Position numbers and translations under genes: made by a program. DNA of 64,000 nt, from assembly GCF_023503965.1 (NCBI RefSeq), contig NZ_CP097298.1, positions 1,505,001 to 1,569,000 of the forward strand. The letters are read 5' to 3'. The notes beneath the pieces were generated by a model, which was not told the origin of the DNA, made no database searches, and worked only from the letters and a program-made list of their open reading frames with translations. Origin of the DNA: Brevundimonas albigilva. GTDB taxonomy: Bacteria; Pseudomonadota; Alphaproteobacteria; Caulobacterales; Caulobacteraceae. Below, piece after piece: positions 23,978 through 33,704 of this stretch (position 1 is the first letter of the stretch; each line of letters starts with the position of its first letter).

Positions 23978-25264
23978 ATGTCCATGCTCTACGCCCTTCA
24001 CGAACTCGCCTATCAGTCCGCCCTGCCCTGGCGCATCGGCGCCCAGGCGGCGCGCCGCTTCTGGAACTCGCCGTTCAACCCGGCCGCCGACACGGCCATC
24101 GGCCGCACGGCCTACGCCTCGGCCGAACTGTTCGAAAGCGTCACCCGCCGCTACGGCAAGCCCGACTGGCGGCTCGCGACGATCGACATCGACGGCAAGC
24201 CGGTGCGGACCGTCGAACAGGTGATCTGGCAGAGCCCCTGGTGCCGCCTGGTCCGCTTCGCGCGCAACATCGGCGACCTGAAGCGCGCCGGAAAGCCCGC
24301 CTCGGGTCCGGCGGTGCTGATCGTGGCCCCGCTGTCGGGCCATTACGCCACCCTGCTGCGCGGCACGGTCGAGGCCTTCCTGCAGGACCACGACGTCTAT
24401 GTCACCGACTGGGTCAACGCCCGCCAGGTCCCGGTGCTGGAAGGCCGGTTCGACTTCTTCGACTACATCGACCACGTCCGCATGATGCTGGCCGAGATCG
24501 GCGGGCGCCCGCACGTCGTCGGCGTCTGCCAGCCGGGGCCGCCGGTCTTGGCGGCGGCGGCGATCATGGCCGAGGACGCCGACCCCAACCGCCCCGCCTC
24601 CATGACCTTCATGGGCTCGCCGATCGACGCGCGCCTGTCGCCGACCGTCACCAACCAGCTGGCCGAGGAAAAGCCCTTCACCTGGTTCCGGTCCAACATG
24701 ATCCACACCGTGCCCTGGCCCTATCCGGGCTTCGGCCGTCGCGTCTATCCGGGCTTCGTCCAGCTCTACAGCTTCATGTCGATGAACGAGGAACGCCACC
24801 GCGACGCCCACTGGGACTATTTCAACAGCCTGATCGACGGCGACGGCGACGGGGTCGAGAAGCACGAGGAATTCTACGACGAGTACCTGTCGGTGCTGGA
24901 CCTGACCGAGGAATTCTACCTCCAGACCATCGACATCGTCTTCCAGCAGCACCTGCTGCCGCGCGGCCTGCTGGAGCATCGCGGGCGCAAGGTGGACCTG
25001 ACCCGGATCGCCGACATCGGCCTGATGACGGTGGAGGGGGAAAAGGACGACATCTCCGGCGTCGGCCAGACCCAGGCCGCCCACGGCCTGTGCCCCAACG
25101 TCCCGGACGATCGCCGCCAGCTGTACGTCCAGCCCCGGGTCGGCCACTACGGCGTGTTCAACGGCCGCCGCTTCCGCGACGAGATCTATCCCCGCGTGCG
25201 CGACTTCATCGCCAGCAACGAGGCGCTCAGTGGCGTATCGCGACGGCCAGCGTCTGCCGCTTGA
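23978..25264 (+). CDS. phaZ: Intracellular polyhydroxyalkanoate depolymerase
   Basis: This is a 428-residue protein of the PhaZ intracellular depolymerase family: MLYALHELAYQSALPWRIGA at the N-terminus, then VLIVAPLSGHYATLLRGTVE, YVTDWVNARQVPVLEGRFDFFDYIDH, and the nucleophile elbow VVGVCQPGPP, in which Cys replaces the usual Ser. The C-terminal VGHYGVFNGRRFRDEI has the catalytic His. It mobilises stored PHA granules. No signal peptide. A second ATG two codons into the frame is an alternative start. Its 3' end overlaps the YgjP-type gene by 35 bases. Confidence 0.92.
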   Translation: MSMLYALHELAYQSALPWRIGAQAARRFWNSPFNPAADTAIGRTAYASAELFESVTRRYGKPDWRLATIDIDGKPVRTVEQVIWQSPWCRLVRFARNIGDLKRAGKPASGPAVLIVAPLSGHYATLLRGTVEAFLQDHDVYVTDWVNARQVPVLEGRFDFFDYIDHVRMMLAEIGGRPHVVGVCQPGPPVLAAAAIMAEDADPNRPASMTFMGSPIDARLSPTVTNQLAEEKPFTWFRSNMIHTVPWPYPGFGRRVYPGFVQLYSFMSMNEERHRDAHWDYFNSLIDGDGDGVEKHEEFYDEYLSVLDLTEEFYLQTIDIVFQQHLLPRGLLEHRGRKVDLTRIADIGLMTVEGEKDDISGVGQTQAAHGLCPNVPDDRRQLYVQPRVGHYGVFNGRRFRDEIYPRVRDFIASNEALSGVSRRPASAA

Positions 25265-25949
25265 CGAGCGGGGCGGTCCCGGCCCCGTCCTGAGACTGTC
25301 GGTCAATCCGCGCGCCCGGCGGCTGTCGGTGCGGATCGACGCGCGCGCGGGCGAGGCGGTGGTGATCGCGCCCAGCGAACGCGGCCTGGCCCAGGCCGTC
25401 GCCTTTCGCGCGGTCCAAGGGCGTGTGGATTTCCGAACGTCTGGCGGCGCGCCCCGGGGGCGGCCGCTCCAGCCCGGCCAGGTGATCTCGCTGAAGGGCC
25501 GTCCCGTCCGGCTGGAGGCGACCCCCGGCGCGGGCGCCGCGCGCCTGGTCGAGGACGGGACGGTCATCCGCTCGGGCGGCGAGGGCGAGGCCTACGCCCG
25601 GCGCGTCGAGAACCTGCTGAAGCGGCTGGCCCGCGACGTCCTGGTGGAACGGACCGAGCATCACCTGCGCACGCTGGGCCAGCGGCCGGTCAGGGTTTCG
25701 ATCGCCGACACCCGCTCGCGTTGGGGATCGTGCAGCCCGCAAAACCGCACCATCCGCTATTCCTGGCGGGTGGTGATGGCCCCGCCGCCGGTGATCGACT
25801 ATCTGGCCGCGCACGAGGTCGGCCACCTGGTCCACGCCGACCACAGCCCGGCCTATTGGGCGGTGGTGGAGCGCCTGATCGGCGACCACCGGCCGTTGCG
25901 CCGCTGGCTGCGCGACCACGGCGCGGCGCTGCACGCCGTGGGGCGCTAG
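25230..25949 (+). CDS. YgjP-type zinc metalloprotease (M48-like, SprT-like fold)
   Basis: GTG start. RLSVNPRARRLSVRIDARAGEAVVIAP opens the family domain. The conserved SRWGSC is followed by YLAAHEVGHLVHADHSPAYWAVV (HExxH plus a downstream His, zinc ligands). Between about 25399 and 25460 the translation (FRAVQGRVDFRTSGG) is unlike the family. Reading one base over gives SKGVWISERLAARPGG, as expected, so a T gained and a G lost cancel each other. The TAG stop shares CTAG with mntP. Function: putative metal-dependent peptidase, physiological role unclear. Confidence 0.85.
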   Translation: MAYRDGQRLPLDERGGPGPVLRLSVNPRARRLSVRIDARAGEAVVIAPSERGLAQAVAFRAVQGRVDFRTSGGAPRGRPLQPGQVISLKGRPVRLEATPGAGAARLVEDGTVIRSGGEGEAYARRVENLLKRLARDVLVERTEHHLRTLGQRPVRVSIADTRSRWGSCSPQNRTIRYSWRVVMAPPPVIDYLAAHEVGHLVHADHSPAYWAVVERLIGDHRPLRRWLRDHGAALHAVGR

Positions 25950-26527
25950 GAAGCCAGCCCCCGATCCAGCCCAGGTGGTCGGCCAGGATCAGCACGCCGA
26001 CGCCGATCAGGGCCAGTCCGCCCAACAGTTCCGCCCCCTTGCCGAAGCGCACGCCGACCGCCTTGCCGATCAGCATTCCCGTCGTCGTCAGCACGAAGGT
26101 GGTGAAGCCGATCGAGGCGGCGACGATCCAGATGTTCACGCCGATGAAGGCCAGGCCCACGCCCACGGCGGCGGCGTCGATGCTGGTGCCGACGGCGGTG
26201 GCGACCAGGGCCAGAAAGCCGCCGCGACGGGACGGCGCCGCCTCCCCGTCCCCGGCGTCCGGCCTGGACAGGCCTTCCCTGATCATGTGGGCGCCGACGA
26301 CGGCCAGCAGGGCGAAGGCGATCCAGTGGTCGATCTGCTGGATCAGCCCGGCCGCGAGCAGGCCCAGGCTCCAGCCGATGATCGGGGTGATGGCCTCGAT
26401 GACGCCGAACACCCGCGCGCAGGGCCTGGCCCAGGGCCGGCCGATGCGAGGCCCCGCGACCGACCGCCGCGGCGAAGGCGTCGGTGGACATGCTGAGCGA
26501 CAGGACCGCGATGGCGCCGGGGGTCAT
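25946..26527 (-). pseudogene. mntP: MntP-type manganese efflux pump, frameshifted
   Basis: The start MTPGAIAVLSLSMSTDAFAAAVGRGAS contains the conserved first helix with Asp in STDAFA. After a break near 26405 a second frame gives FGVIEAITPIIGWSLGLLA, IDHWIAFALLAVVGAHMI, TSIDAAAVGVGLAF and LIGVGVLILADHLG, all typical of MntP. A further base missing in the GGGGG run near 25963 would bring the end to the TAG at 25946-25948. MntP exports Mn(II) across the inner membrane. Regulation by the riboswitch directly upstream is strongly supported. Confidence 0.88.
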
Positions 26528-26584
26528 GAACTCACTCCGCCGGACACGAGACGCAACGCCCCCGCACCGGCCGGCGCGGCCGCG

Positions 26585-26710
26585 GGATGCGCTGGTCTCG
26601 CTAGGCGGAAGCGACGTTCCGCTGGTCGCGCCACGCCGACGCCGGAAGGGGCGGCGGCGAATGTGTTGACGCGACCCCGGCTTCGAACGCCGGAAGCTAC
26701 TCCCCAACAG
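26585..26710 (-). ncRNA. yybP-ykoY manganese riboswitch upstream of mntP
   Basis: Reading leftwards, the leader of mntP starts with TTGGGGAGTAGC, the signature of this riboswitch. The stem CCGGC-GTTCGAA-GCCGG follows, then GTCGCGTCAACACATTCG (first conserved loop), a long paired region, and GCGAGACCAGCGC (second conserved loop, GAGACCA). These conserved loops dock to bind Mn2+. It lies between the PBP stop and the mntP start, and yybP-ykoY before mntP is a known arrangement. Exact ends are approximate. Confidence 0.85.
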
Positions 26711-26758
26711 GAGCGGGCGCTCTACAGCCGCCGCGCCTTCGATGCAAGGCGACGGCCG

Positions 26759-28838
26759 TCAGTAGAACAGCGGCTCCTGCCGGCGTTCGGGCGGCAGGCG
26801 GCCGTCGACCTGCTGTTCCGGCTCGCGCGGCTGGGCGGGCTGGGGCGAGGTCGGGCGCACGATCGGGGCTGGCCGGCGCCCGGTTGCGGCGGGGTCTGCG
26901 CCGGTTGCGGGCGTAGGGATCGCCCTGGCCGGGATCGACCGGCTCTACCGGCTGGCCGTCGCCCACGTTGGACAGCAGGTCGCCGACCGGGTCGGGCGCG
27001 CGCCACCCCTCGGGCATGGCGGGGCCGTCGGGGATGCGCGGGGCGTTCAGGCGCGGCAGGGCCGCCTCCATGAAGCCCTTCCAGATGGCGGCGGGCGACG
27101 ATCCGCCGGTCACGCCGCGCATCGCGGTGTTGTCGTCCTTGCCGACCCAGACGGCGGCGACGAAACCGCCGGTGTAGCCGACGAACCAGGCGTCCTTGTA
27201 GTCCGAGGTGGTGCCCGTCTTGCCCGCCAGGTCGCGCCCGGCGATGGCCGCGCCGCGCCCGCTGCCCGAGGTGATCACCCCGCGCAGCATCTCGTTCAGA
27301 TAATAGAGCGGCGGATTGTTGATGGCCTGGCCCGTCTCGGGGTTGGAGCGCTGGTAGATGACCCGCCCCTGCGGCGTGCGGATGCGGCTGACGCCATAGG
27401 GTTCGACCCGGCGGCCGCCGTTGGCGAAGGCGTCATAGGCGCCGGCCATCTCCAGCGGCGAGACCTCGACCGCGCCCAGGGCCATGGCGGGCTCCAGGCC
27501 GATGCGGCTCTCGATGCCCAGGCGGCGGGCGGCGCGGGCCACGCTGTCGCGGCCGATCTGGTCGGCGACCGAGGCCGCCACCGTGTTGGTCGACTGGGCC
27601 ACGGCCTGGGCCAGGGTCATGGGGCCCGAGAAGGTCCCCGAATAGTTGCGCGGCGACCAGTTCCCGATGGTGATCGGCTCGTCCACCACCGGCGTCTGGG
27701 GCGTGTAGCCCGCCTCCAGCGCCGCCAGATAGACGAACGGCTTCCAGGCCGAGCCGGCCTGGCGGCGCGCGTCCACCGCGCGGTTGAACTGGCTGTCGGC
27801 GTAGGAGGCGCCGCCGATCATGGCGCGCACCCGGCCGTCGCCGTCCAGCGCCACCAGGGCCGCCTGCTCGACGCCCCGTCCCTCGTCCCGCTCCAGGATG
27901 CGCCGCACCGAGCGTTCGGCGGCGGTCTGCAGGGTCAGGTCCAGGGTGGTCTCGACGATCATGTCCTCGGTCGGTTCGCCGACCAGGCCGCGGATCGACT
28001 TGTCCAGCCAGTCGATGAAATACTGGGCGTGCTGGGTCGCCAGGGTGCGCGAGACGATGACCGGCTGGGTCACGGCCTGTTCGCGCTGGGCCGCGGTGAT
28101 GACGCCGGCCTCTTCCATCTCGTTCAGCACGACGGTGGCGCGCGTGGCCGCCCGCTCGCTCTCGGACAGGGGCGAATAGCGCGACGGCGCCTTCAGAAGG
28201 CCCGCCAGCAGCGCGGCCTCGCCGATGGTCAGGTCGCTGGCCGGCTTGTCGAAATAACGCTGCGACGCCGCCTCGATGCCATAGGCGCCGGCGCCGAAAT
28301 AGACCCGGTTCAGATACAGGGCCAGGATCTCCTTCTTGGAGAATTTCATCTCCAGCCAGACCGCCAGCATCAGCTCCTGCACCTTGCGGCGCATGTTCTG
28401 GTCGGGCGTCAGGAACAGGTTCTTGGCCAGCTGCTGCGTCAGGGTCGAGCCGCCCTGCACCACCCGGCCCGCGCGCATGTTGGCCGCCGCCGCCCGCATC
28501 ATGCCGATGGGGTCGAAACCGGGGTGGTGATAGAAGCGCCGGTCCTCGATGGCGATGAAGGCCGCCGGCACATAGTCCGGCAGGGCGTCCAGGTCCGCCG
28601 GCGGCGCCATCTGCGTGCCCCGCGTGGCGATCAGCGCCCCGTTGCGGTCCAGATAGGTGATCGAGGGCTGGCGGTCGACCTGGTACAGGCTGGAGGTGTC
28701 CGGCAGGCCGCGCGCGAACACGGCGAAGAAGACGACCAGGAAGATCAGCCCCCAGACCGCCAGCACCGCGCCCCAATAGACCAGACGCTGGAGCGCCGAG
28801 CGCCTGGGCCTGCCCTCGCCCCGTTCTTGACCCGCCAT
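26759..28838 (-). CDS. Class A penicillin-binding protein (PBP1A-type), tail frameshifted
   Basis: A cytoplasmic basic N-terminus and one membrane helix (GAVLAVWGLIFLVVFFAVFA) are followed by the glycosyltransferase domain (FIAIEDRRFYHHPGFDPIGMMRA, GGSTLTQQLAKNLFL). The transpeptidase domain has SAWK (SxxK), STN (SxN) and KTGTT (KTG). It polymerises and crosslinks peptidoglycan. In the sequence as given the Pro/Arg-rich tail breaks near 26865. The other frame gives EPEQQVDGRLPPERRQEPLFY and a stop at 26759-26761, immediately before the riboswitch. ATG 28838 has a good GAGG; GTG 28844 is possible. Confidence 0.9.
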
Positions 28839-28943
28839 TTTCACCCTCAGATGCCGCGCTCAGGCGGATTTAGCTCCACGGGTATGTATCCCGTATGAAC
28901 CGCCGCCGAAACGGCCCCGCCGACATCACGCGAGCGTGAGGCG

Positions 28944-29891
28944 CTATTCGGCCGAAAGAAAGGCGTCCAGTTCGTCCTGGAAGGCCCGGGGCTGGTCGAA
29001 CATGATGAAGTGGGCGCTGTCGTCGATCCGCTTCAGCGTCGCCCCCCGCAGGTCGGCGTAGGACGCCTGGTAGATGGCGTCGGTGATCTGGGGCGTCATG
29101 CGCGGATCGTTGAACTTGACGTAGAGCACCTCGGTCGGGGCGGTGATGTTCGACAGTTCGGGGCGCAGGTCGGTGGTGACCAGTTCGCGATAGGCGGCGG
29201 CCGAGACCTTCTGGTCGCTGGTCCGCATGTCCTCCAGCGCCTCTTCGCGGCGGGATTCGGTGTTGATCATGCCGGTGATGGCCGCGGTCGCCTGGGCGAC
29301 ATAGGCCTCGCGCGGGCTGTTGGCCTGGGCCGCCCAGATCCGGTCGGCGACGGGGGCCACGCCTTCGGCCGTGGTTCCGGGCGGGCCGAACATGGCGCCC
29401 ATGAAGGGGATCATGTCCACGACCATCAGCCGGCCGACCAGGTCCGGGTGGCGCGCGGCCAGCATCAGGCCGATGGTCCCGCCCATCGAATGGCCGACCA
29501 CGGCGGGACGCGACAGATGGGTCTCGCGGATATAGCGGGCGATCTCCTCGGCGACCGGGGCGGCGACCAGGCCGGGCGCGTCCCCCGTCTGGGCGTTGCC
29601 CTCGGCCGGCGCCCCGGCGAAGCCCTGGACGTGGATGCGGTGGACGCGCCAGCCCACCCCGTCCTGGGCCGTCAGATGATCCACCGTCTCCTGCCATATC
29701 TCGGGCGAGGAGCTGAGACCCGGGATCAGGATGATGTCGCGCCCGTCCATGTCGCCGTCCACCCGGACGTGGATCCGGTCCGAGGCGAAGTCGGCGTGCC
29801 GATGGCCGGGGGCGGCGGCCGCATCCTGGGCCAGAACGGCGGCGGGCGCGGCGGCCAGCATCACGGCGGCGATAACGGCGGCGCGGATCAT
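28944..29891 (-). CDS. Secreted alpha/beta hydrolase
   Basis: The signal peptide MIRAAVIAAVMLAAAPAAVLA leads to SDRIHVRVDGDMDGRDIILIPGLSSSPEIWQ (oxyanion region), the nucleophile elbow VVGHSMGGTIGL (Ser), and a C-terminal SAHFIMFDQP with the catalytic His. Likely periplasmic esterase or lactonase-like enzyme, substrate unknown. It is a paralogue of the gene at 60566-61460, which shares SDRI and IPGLxS. Divergent from the Rieske oxygenase gene. Confidence 0.85.
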   Translation of the reverse strand: MIRAAVIAAVMLAAAPAAVLAQDAAAAPGHRHADFASDRIHVRVDGDMDGRDIILIPGLSSSPEIWQETVDHLTAQDGVGWRVHRIHVQGFAGAPAEGNAQTGDAPGLVAAPVAEEIARYIRETHLSRPAVVGHSMGGTIGLMLAARHPDLVGRLMVVDMIPFMGAMFGPPGTTAEGVAPVADRIWAAQANSPREAYVAQATAAITGMINTESRREEALEDMRTSDQKVSAAAYRELVTTDLRPELSNITAPTEVLYVKFNDPRMTPQITDAIYQASYADLRGATLKRIDDSAHFIMFDQPRAFQDELDAFLSAE

Positions 29892-30000
29892 GGTGTGTCT
29901 CCCTCTAGGACGCGGCCACGATGGCGCATCTGCTTTGTTGTGTAAAGCTCTTTACATCAGGCGCGCGACAGATCCCGCATCCCTCTGTTAGACAGGCCCC

Positions 30001-31128
30001 ATGAAGACCGACGCCGCCGATCCCGTCCAGTCGCCCAAGGCCCAGGCCGCCCCCGCCCGGACCGGGCCGGCCCCCTTCGGCAAGGGGTTCGTCACCGACG
30101 CCTGGTATTTCGTCGCCCTGGCCCGCGACGTCGCCCCCGCCTCGCTGAAACGCCATGAGATCATGGGCGAGCCGGTGCTGGTCGGCCGCACCCGCGCGGG
30201 CCAGGTCTATGCGATGCGCGACATCTGCCCGCACCGCGCCGCGCCCCTGTCGGCCGGGCGGCTGGTGGACAAGCCCGGCGAGGGCGAGACGGTCGAATGC
30301 CCCTACCACGGCTGGCGTTTCCGCCCCGACGGCGTCTGCGCGGCCATCCCGTCCCTGGTCGAGGACCAGGCTTTCGACACCGACCGCATCCGCGTCCGGT
30401 CCTATCCGGTGCGCGAGCAGCAGGGCCTGGTCTTCGTCTGGATGGCCTCGGACGCCCGCAATCCGATGGCGCCGGACCACGAACCGCCGGTCTTCCCCGG
30501 CGCGGTCGGCCCCGTCCGCCTGGTCGAGGCGATGGATTTCGACAGCCATATCGACCACGCCGTCGTCGGCCTGATGGACCCGGCCCACGGCCCCTACGTC
30601 CACCAGCAATGGTGGTGGCGGTCCGAGCATTCGATGCACGAGAAGGCCAAGGCCTTCGCCCCGGTCGAGCACGGCTGGGCCATGACGCGCCACGCCCCGT
30701 CGTCGAACAGCCGCCTGTACAAGATCCTGGGCGGCGCCCCGGCGACCGAGATCACCTTCCGCCTGCCGGGCTATCGCTGGGAGCATATCCAGGTCGGCGA
30801 AAGGCAGGTCCTGGCCCTGACCTGCCTGACCCCGATCACCGAGACCCGGACCCGCATCACCCAGATCTTCTGGTCCGATCACTGGGTGTTCGGGCTGGCC
30901 AAGCCCTTCCTGCGGATGGGGGTGGTCGCCTTCCTGAAGCAGGACGGCGGCATGGTGAACCTGCAGAACGAGGGCCTGCGCTACGACCCGGCCCTGATCT
31001 GGATCGACGACGCCGACAGGCAGGCCAAGTGGTACCAGCAGCTGAAGCGCGAATGGACCCGCAGCCGGGCCGAGGACCGGGCCTTCGTCAATCCGATCCA
31101 GCCGACCACCCTGCGCTGGAAGAGCTGA
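30001..31128 (+). CDS. Rieske [2Fe-2S] aromatic ring-hydroxylating oxygenase, large subunit type
   Basis: The 375-residue protein has a Rieske domain with ICPHRAAPL and VECPYHGWRF (CxH...CxxH) at about residues 75-105. A catalytic domain with the mononuclear iron facial triad follows: His-His in MDFDSHIDHAVVGLMDPAHGPYVH with an Asp later. The family (vanillate/phenylpropionate-type oxygenases) uses electrons from a reductase to hydroxylate or demethylate aromatics or sterols. No reductase or ferredoxin gene is adjacent. Substrate unknown. Convergent with the pirin gene (4-base gap). Confidence 0.85.
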   Translation: MKTDAADPVQSPKAQAAPARTGPAPFGKGFVTDAWYFVALARDVAPASLKRHEIMGEPVLVGRTRAGQVYAMRDICPHRAAPLSAGRLVDKPGEGETVECPYHGWRFRPDGVCAAIPSLVEDQAFDTDRIRVRSYPVREQQGLVFVWMASDARNPMAPDHEPPVFPGAVGPVRLVEAMDFDSHIDHAVVGLMDPAHGPYVHQQWWWRSEHSMHEKAKAFAPVEHGWAMTRHAPSSNSRLYKILGGAPATEITFRLPGYRWEHIQVGERQVLALTCLTPITETRTRITQIFWSDHWVFGLAKPFLRMGVVAFLKQDGGMVNLQNEGLRYDPALIWIDDADRQAKWYQQLKREWTRSRAEDRAFVNPIQPTTLRWKS

Positions 31129-31132
31129 GGCC

Positions 31133-31999
31133 CTATACGGCCGGCGGCGGGCCGAACTTTCCGGCCTGATAGTCCTGGATCGCGGCGACGATCTCCTCGC
31201 GGGTGTTCATCACGAAGGGGCCGTGGGCGAAGACCGGTTCGCCGATCGGCCGGGCGTGGCCCAGCAGGACGACCGCGTCCGACGCCGCCGTCATCTCCAC
31301 CGCCGCCCCGTCGCCCAGCGCCGCCAGGGTCCATTGCGGAACCGCCGTCCCGGCCACCTCGACCTGGCCCTTGACCACATAGAGAAAGACGTTGCGGTCG
31401 GCCGCCACCGGCTCGACGAAGCGCGACCCGGCCGGCAGGCGAACCACCGCCAGGTTCACGTCGATCAAAGACTGGATCGGCGCGGTCCGTCCCTGCCATC
31501 GGCCAGAGATCGGCTCGACCGTCACGCCGGCGTCGGTCACGAAGGTCGGGATGTCGGCGGCCTGCAGGCCCACGTAGTTGGGCCGCGTCATCTTCAGCCG
31601 CGACGGCAGGTTGACCCACAGCTGCAGGATCTCCATCGGCCCGCCGTCGCGCTTGAAGGCGGCCGGCGACAGTTCGGCGTGGATCAGGCCCGATCCGGCG
31701 GTCATCCACTGGATCCCGCCCGCCTTGATGATGCTCTCCCCGCCGCCGGAATCGGTGTGGGCCAGCTCGCCGTCCAGGATGAAGGTGACGGTCTCGAACC
31801 CGCGATGCGGATGCGGCCCGAACGGCAGGCCGCGGTTGTTCGGCGGATAGGTCTGCGGTCCGTGATGGTTCAGGAACAGGAAGGGATCGACCTGCTCCAG
31901 CCCCGGCCCCGGCACGGGCCGACGTGTCGTCAGGTCGCCGATGTCGTCGCGCTGGGCCCGATGCAGGCGGACGACGGGGCGGGGCGCAGGGTGTGTCAT
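31133..31999 (-). CDS. Pirin family protein
   Basis: The 288-residue double cupin has the metal-binding N-terminal cupin motif FGPHPHRGFETVTFILDGELAHTDS and the pirin hallmark GGIQWMTAGSGLIHAE. The second cupin is at FVEPVAADRNVFLYVVKGQVEV. Pirins bind iron and act as quercetinases or redox-linked regulators. The ATG at 31999 gives the usual N-terminus. Monocistronic. Confidence 0.9.
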   Translation of the reverse strand: MTHPAPRPVVRLHRAQRDDIGDLTTRRPVPGPGLEQVDPFLFLNHHGPQTYPPNNRGLPFGPHPHRGFETVTFILDGELAHTDSGGGESIIKAGGIQWMTAGSGLIHAELSPAAFKRDGGPMEILQLWVNLPSRLKMTRPNYVGLQAADIPTFVTDAGVTVEPISGRWQGRTAPIQSLIDVNLAVVRLPAGSRFVEPVAADRNVFLYVVKGQVEVAGTAVPQWTLAALGDGAAVEMTAASDAVVLLGHARPIGEPVFAHGPFVMNTREEIVAAIQDYQAGKFGPPPAV

Positions 32000-32037
32000 T
32001 CGTCACATATAGGGTGGCGGATCGGCCGTGGCGAGCG

Positions 32038-32633
32038 TCAGCCCGGGCGCGCCACCGTCACGGGCCGGCGTTGGCCGCCCTGGACCAGGACCCCGGTCCA
32101 GCCCTTGTCCGACGCGTGCAGGCGCAGCGCGCCCGTCCCGACCGGAACCACCGTGGTCGCGCCGTCGGTCCGCGCCGGCCCGGCCACGCCGCCGTCGTCC
32201 CTGCCGACGCGCGGATCCAGCCGCCGCCAGGCCCCTCGATCCGGCGCCCGCCGCCCAGGTCGGTCAGGGCCAGCGACATCAGCGGCCGCCCCTCGGCGTC
32301 CAGCACCCGCCAGCGTCCGTCCAGCGGTCCGGCGCGGCTGTCCATGGTGATCTCGGCCTGGGCCACGCCCTGGTCATAGGCGGTCTCGGCGTCGCTGGGG
32401 CTGGTCTCGTAGCTGCCGACATAGGCGCCGACCACGACCGGCTGGGTCAGGGCGCGGCGATGGGCGGCGTCGCCGGAATCGCCCTGGGCCTGTTCGCGAC
32501 CAAAGTCGGAGGGCGGCTCGAACGGCCGCACCACCGGCGGCTGATAGGTTTCCGGCGTCGCGTCCAGGGCGCCGTAGGGGGTCTGGAGGGTCAGGCCGGC
32601 GGCGAGGGCGGGGGCGAAGGCGAACCAGATCAT
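32038..32633 (-). pseudogene. Exported protein of unknown function, frameshifted
   Basis: A short signal-like start (MIWFAFAPALAAGLTLQ) is followed by TPETYQPPVVRPFEPPSDFGREQAQGDSG, GAYVGSYETSPSDAETAYDQGVAQAEI and GPLDGRWRVLDAEGRPLMSLALTDLGGGRRIEGPGGGW. The break is near 32205. The continuation (DDGGVAGPARTDGATTVVPVG ... LVQGGQRRPVTVARPG) lies in another frame and stops at 32038-32040. The domain resembles small secreted proteins of Caulobacteraceae. No function can be assigned. Confidence 0.6.
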
Positions 32634-32837
32634 GGGCTTACCCTGCCAAAGCCGCCCCGCCGGCCGCAACCCCCGCCGGCGGATGCGCGCAAACGTGATC
32701 GACGACGTCCCGGCCTCGCGACGGCCGTCTCCGCAACACTTGTTGAAGCCGTTTGTTGACACCGCCGCGCGCGGGTCACTAAAGCCTTCGCAACCGCACA
32801 CGGCGATTGAATTCATTCGCTTTTGAGAACGATTCGC

Positions 32838-33302
32838 ATGACTCATCCCAACCCGACGTCGGGGGATGCGCGCGACGACCAGACCGGCCGTTTCGTCACC
32901 CAGCCGAACGGTCACGTTCGACCCCTGTCCCCTCACATCAGCGTCTGGCGCTGGCACATCACCATGGCCGCGTCGATCCTGTTCCGCGTGACCATCGGCG
33001 CGATGACGGTCGCGGCCCTGATCGCCCTGGCCTGGCTGGCCGCGGCCGCCGCCGGACCGGACGCCTACGCCGGGGCGCTGGCCTTCGCCGGATCGCCGCT
33101 GGGCCTGTTCATCGGCTTCGGCCTGACGGTGGTGCTGTTCTCCTTCATCCTCAACGGCGCTCGCCACCTGATCAACGACACGGGCGCGGCCCTGACGATC
33201 AAGCCGGCCAACCTCCTGTCCGCCATCGCCGTCTGGGGGCCGATCCCGCTGGCGGTGCTGTTCTGGATCGCCTTGTTCGCCACGGGGAGGGTCTCGCTGT
33301 GA
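32838..33302 (+). CDS. sdhC: Succinate dehydrogenase cytochrome b556 subunit SdhC
   Basis: RPLSPHISVWRWHITMAASILFRVT is the SdhC signature with quinone-site Ser/Arg residues. Three membrane helices follow, and NGARHLINDTG contains the axial haem His. It anchors complex II and passes electrons to ubiquinone. Start chosen at ATG 32838; a second in-frame start upstream is less likely. The stop overlaps the GTG of sdhD. A Fur-like sequence overlaps the start region. Confidence 0.92.
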   Translation: MTHPNPTSGDARDDQTGRFVTQPNGHVRPLSPHISVWRWHITMAASILFRVTIGAMTVAALIALAWLAAAAAGPDAYAGALAFAGSPLGLFIGFGLTVVLFSFILNGARHLINDTGAALTIKPANLLSAIAVWGPIPLAVLFWIALFATGRVSL

Positions 33303-33697
33303 GCAGCCCGGCTAAGTTCAGGAACCGCGTCAAGATTTCCGAGCGCCACGGCGCCGGCGAATGGACCATCGAGAAGCTGCTGCTGGCGGCCCTGATGCCG
33401 CTCGGCCTGTGGGTCGCCTCCAGCGCCGTCACCCTGGCCGGCGCCGACTACGGCGCCGTCGCCGCCTGGTTCGGCAACGGGCTGAACGCCGCCCTGGCGG
33501 TCCTCGCCGCCGTGGCCTTCTGCGGGTTCGGCGCCCTGGCCTGGAAGGTCATCGTCGAGGACTACATCCACCGGCCGGGCAACAAGGCCCTGCTGCTGGT
33601 CGTGGTGAACATCCTCTTCTTCGCGCTGGCGGCCGCCAGCGTCTTCTTCATCGTGCGTCTGGCGCTGGGCTCGGCCCCGCTGCCGGCCGGAGTCTGA
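33299..33697 (+). CDS. sdhD: Succinate dehydrogenase membrane anchor subunit SdhD
   Basis: The GTG start overlaps the sdhC stop (GTGA). About 132 residues with three helices ([83 protein letters not shown]). The HxxxGxxxxxxDYxH-type haem/quinone segment appears as [10 protein letters not shown]. It is the second anchor of complex II, in the sdhCDAB operon. Confidence 0.9.
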   Translation: MSSPAKFRNRVKISERHGAGEWTIEKLLLAALMPLGLWVASSAVTLAGADYGAVAAWFGNGLNAALAVLAAVAFCGFGALAWKVIVEDYIHRPGNKALLLVVVNILFFALAAASVFFIVRLALGSAPLPAGV

Positions 33698-33704
33698 TCC
33701 CGTC

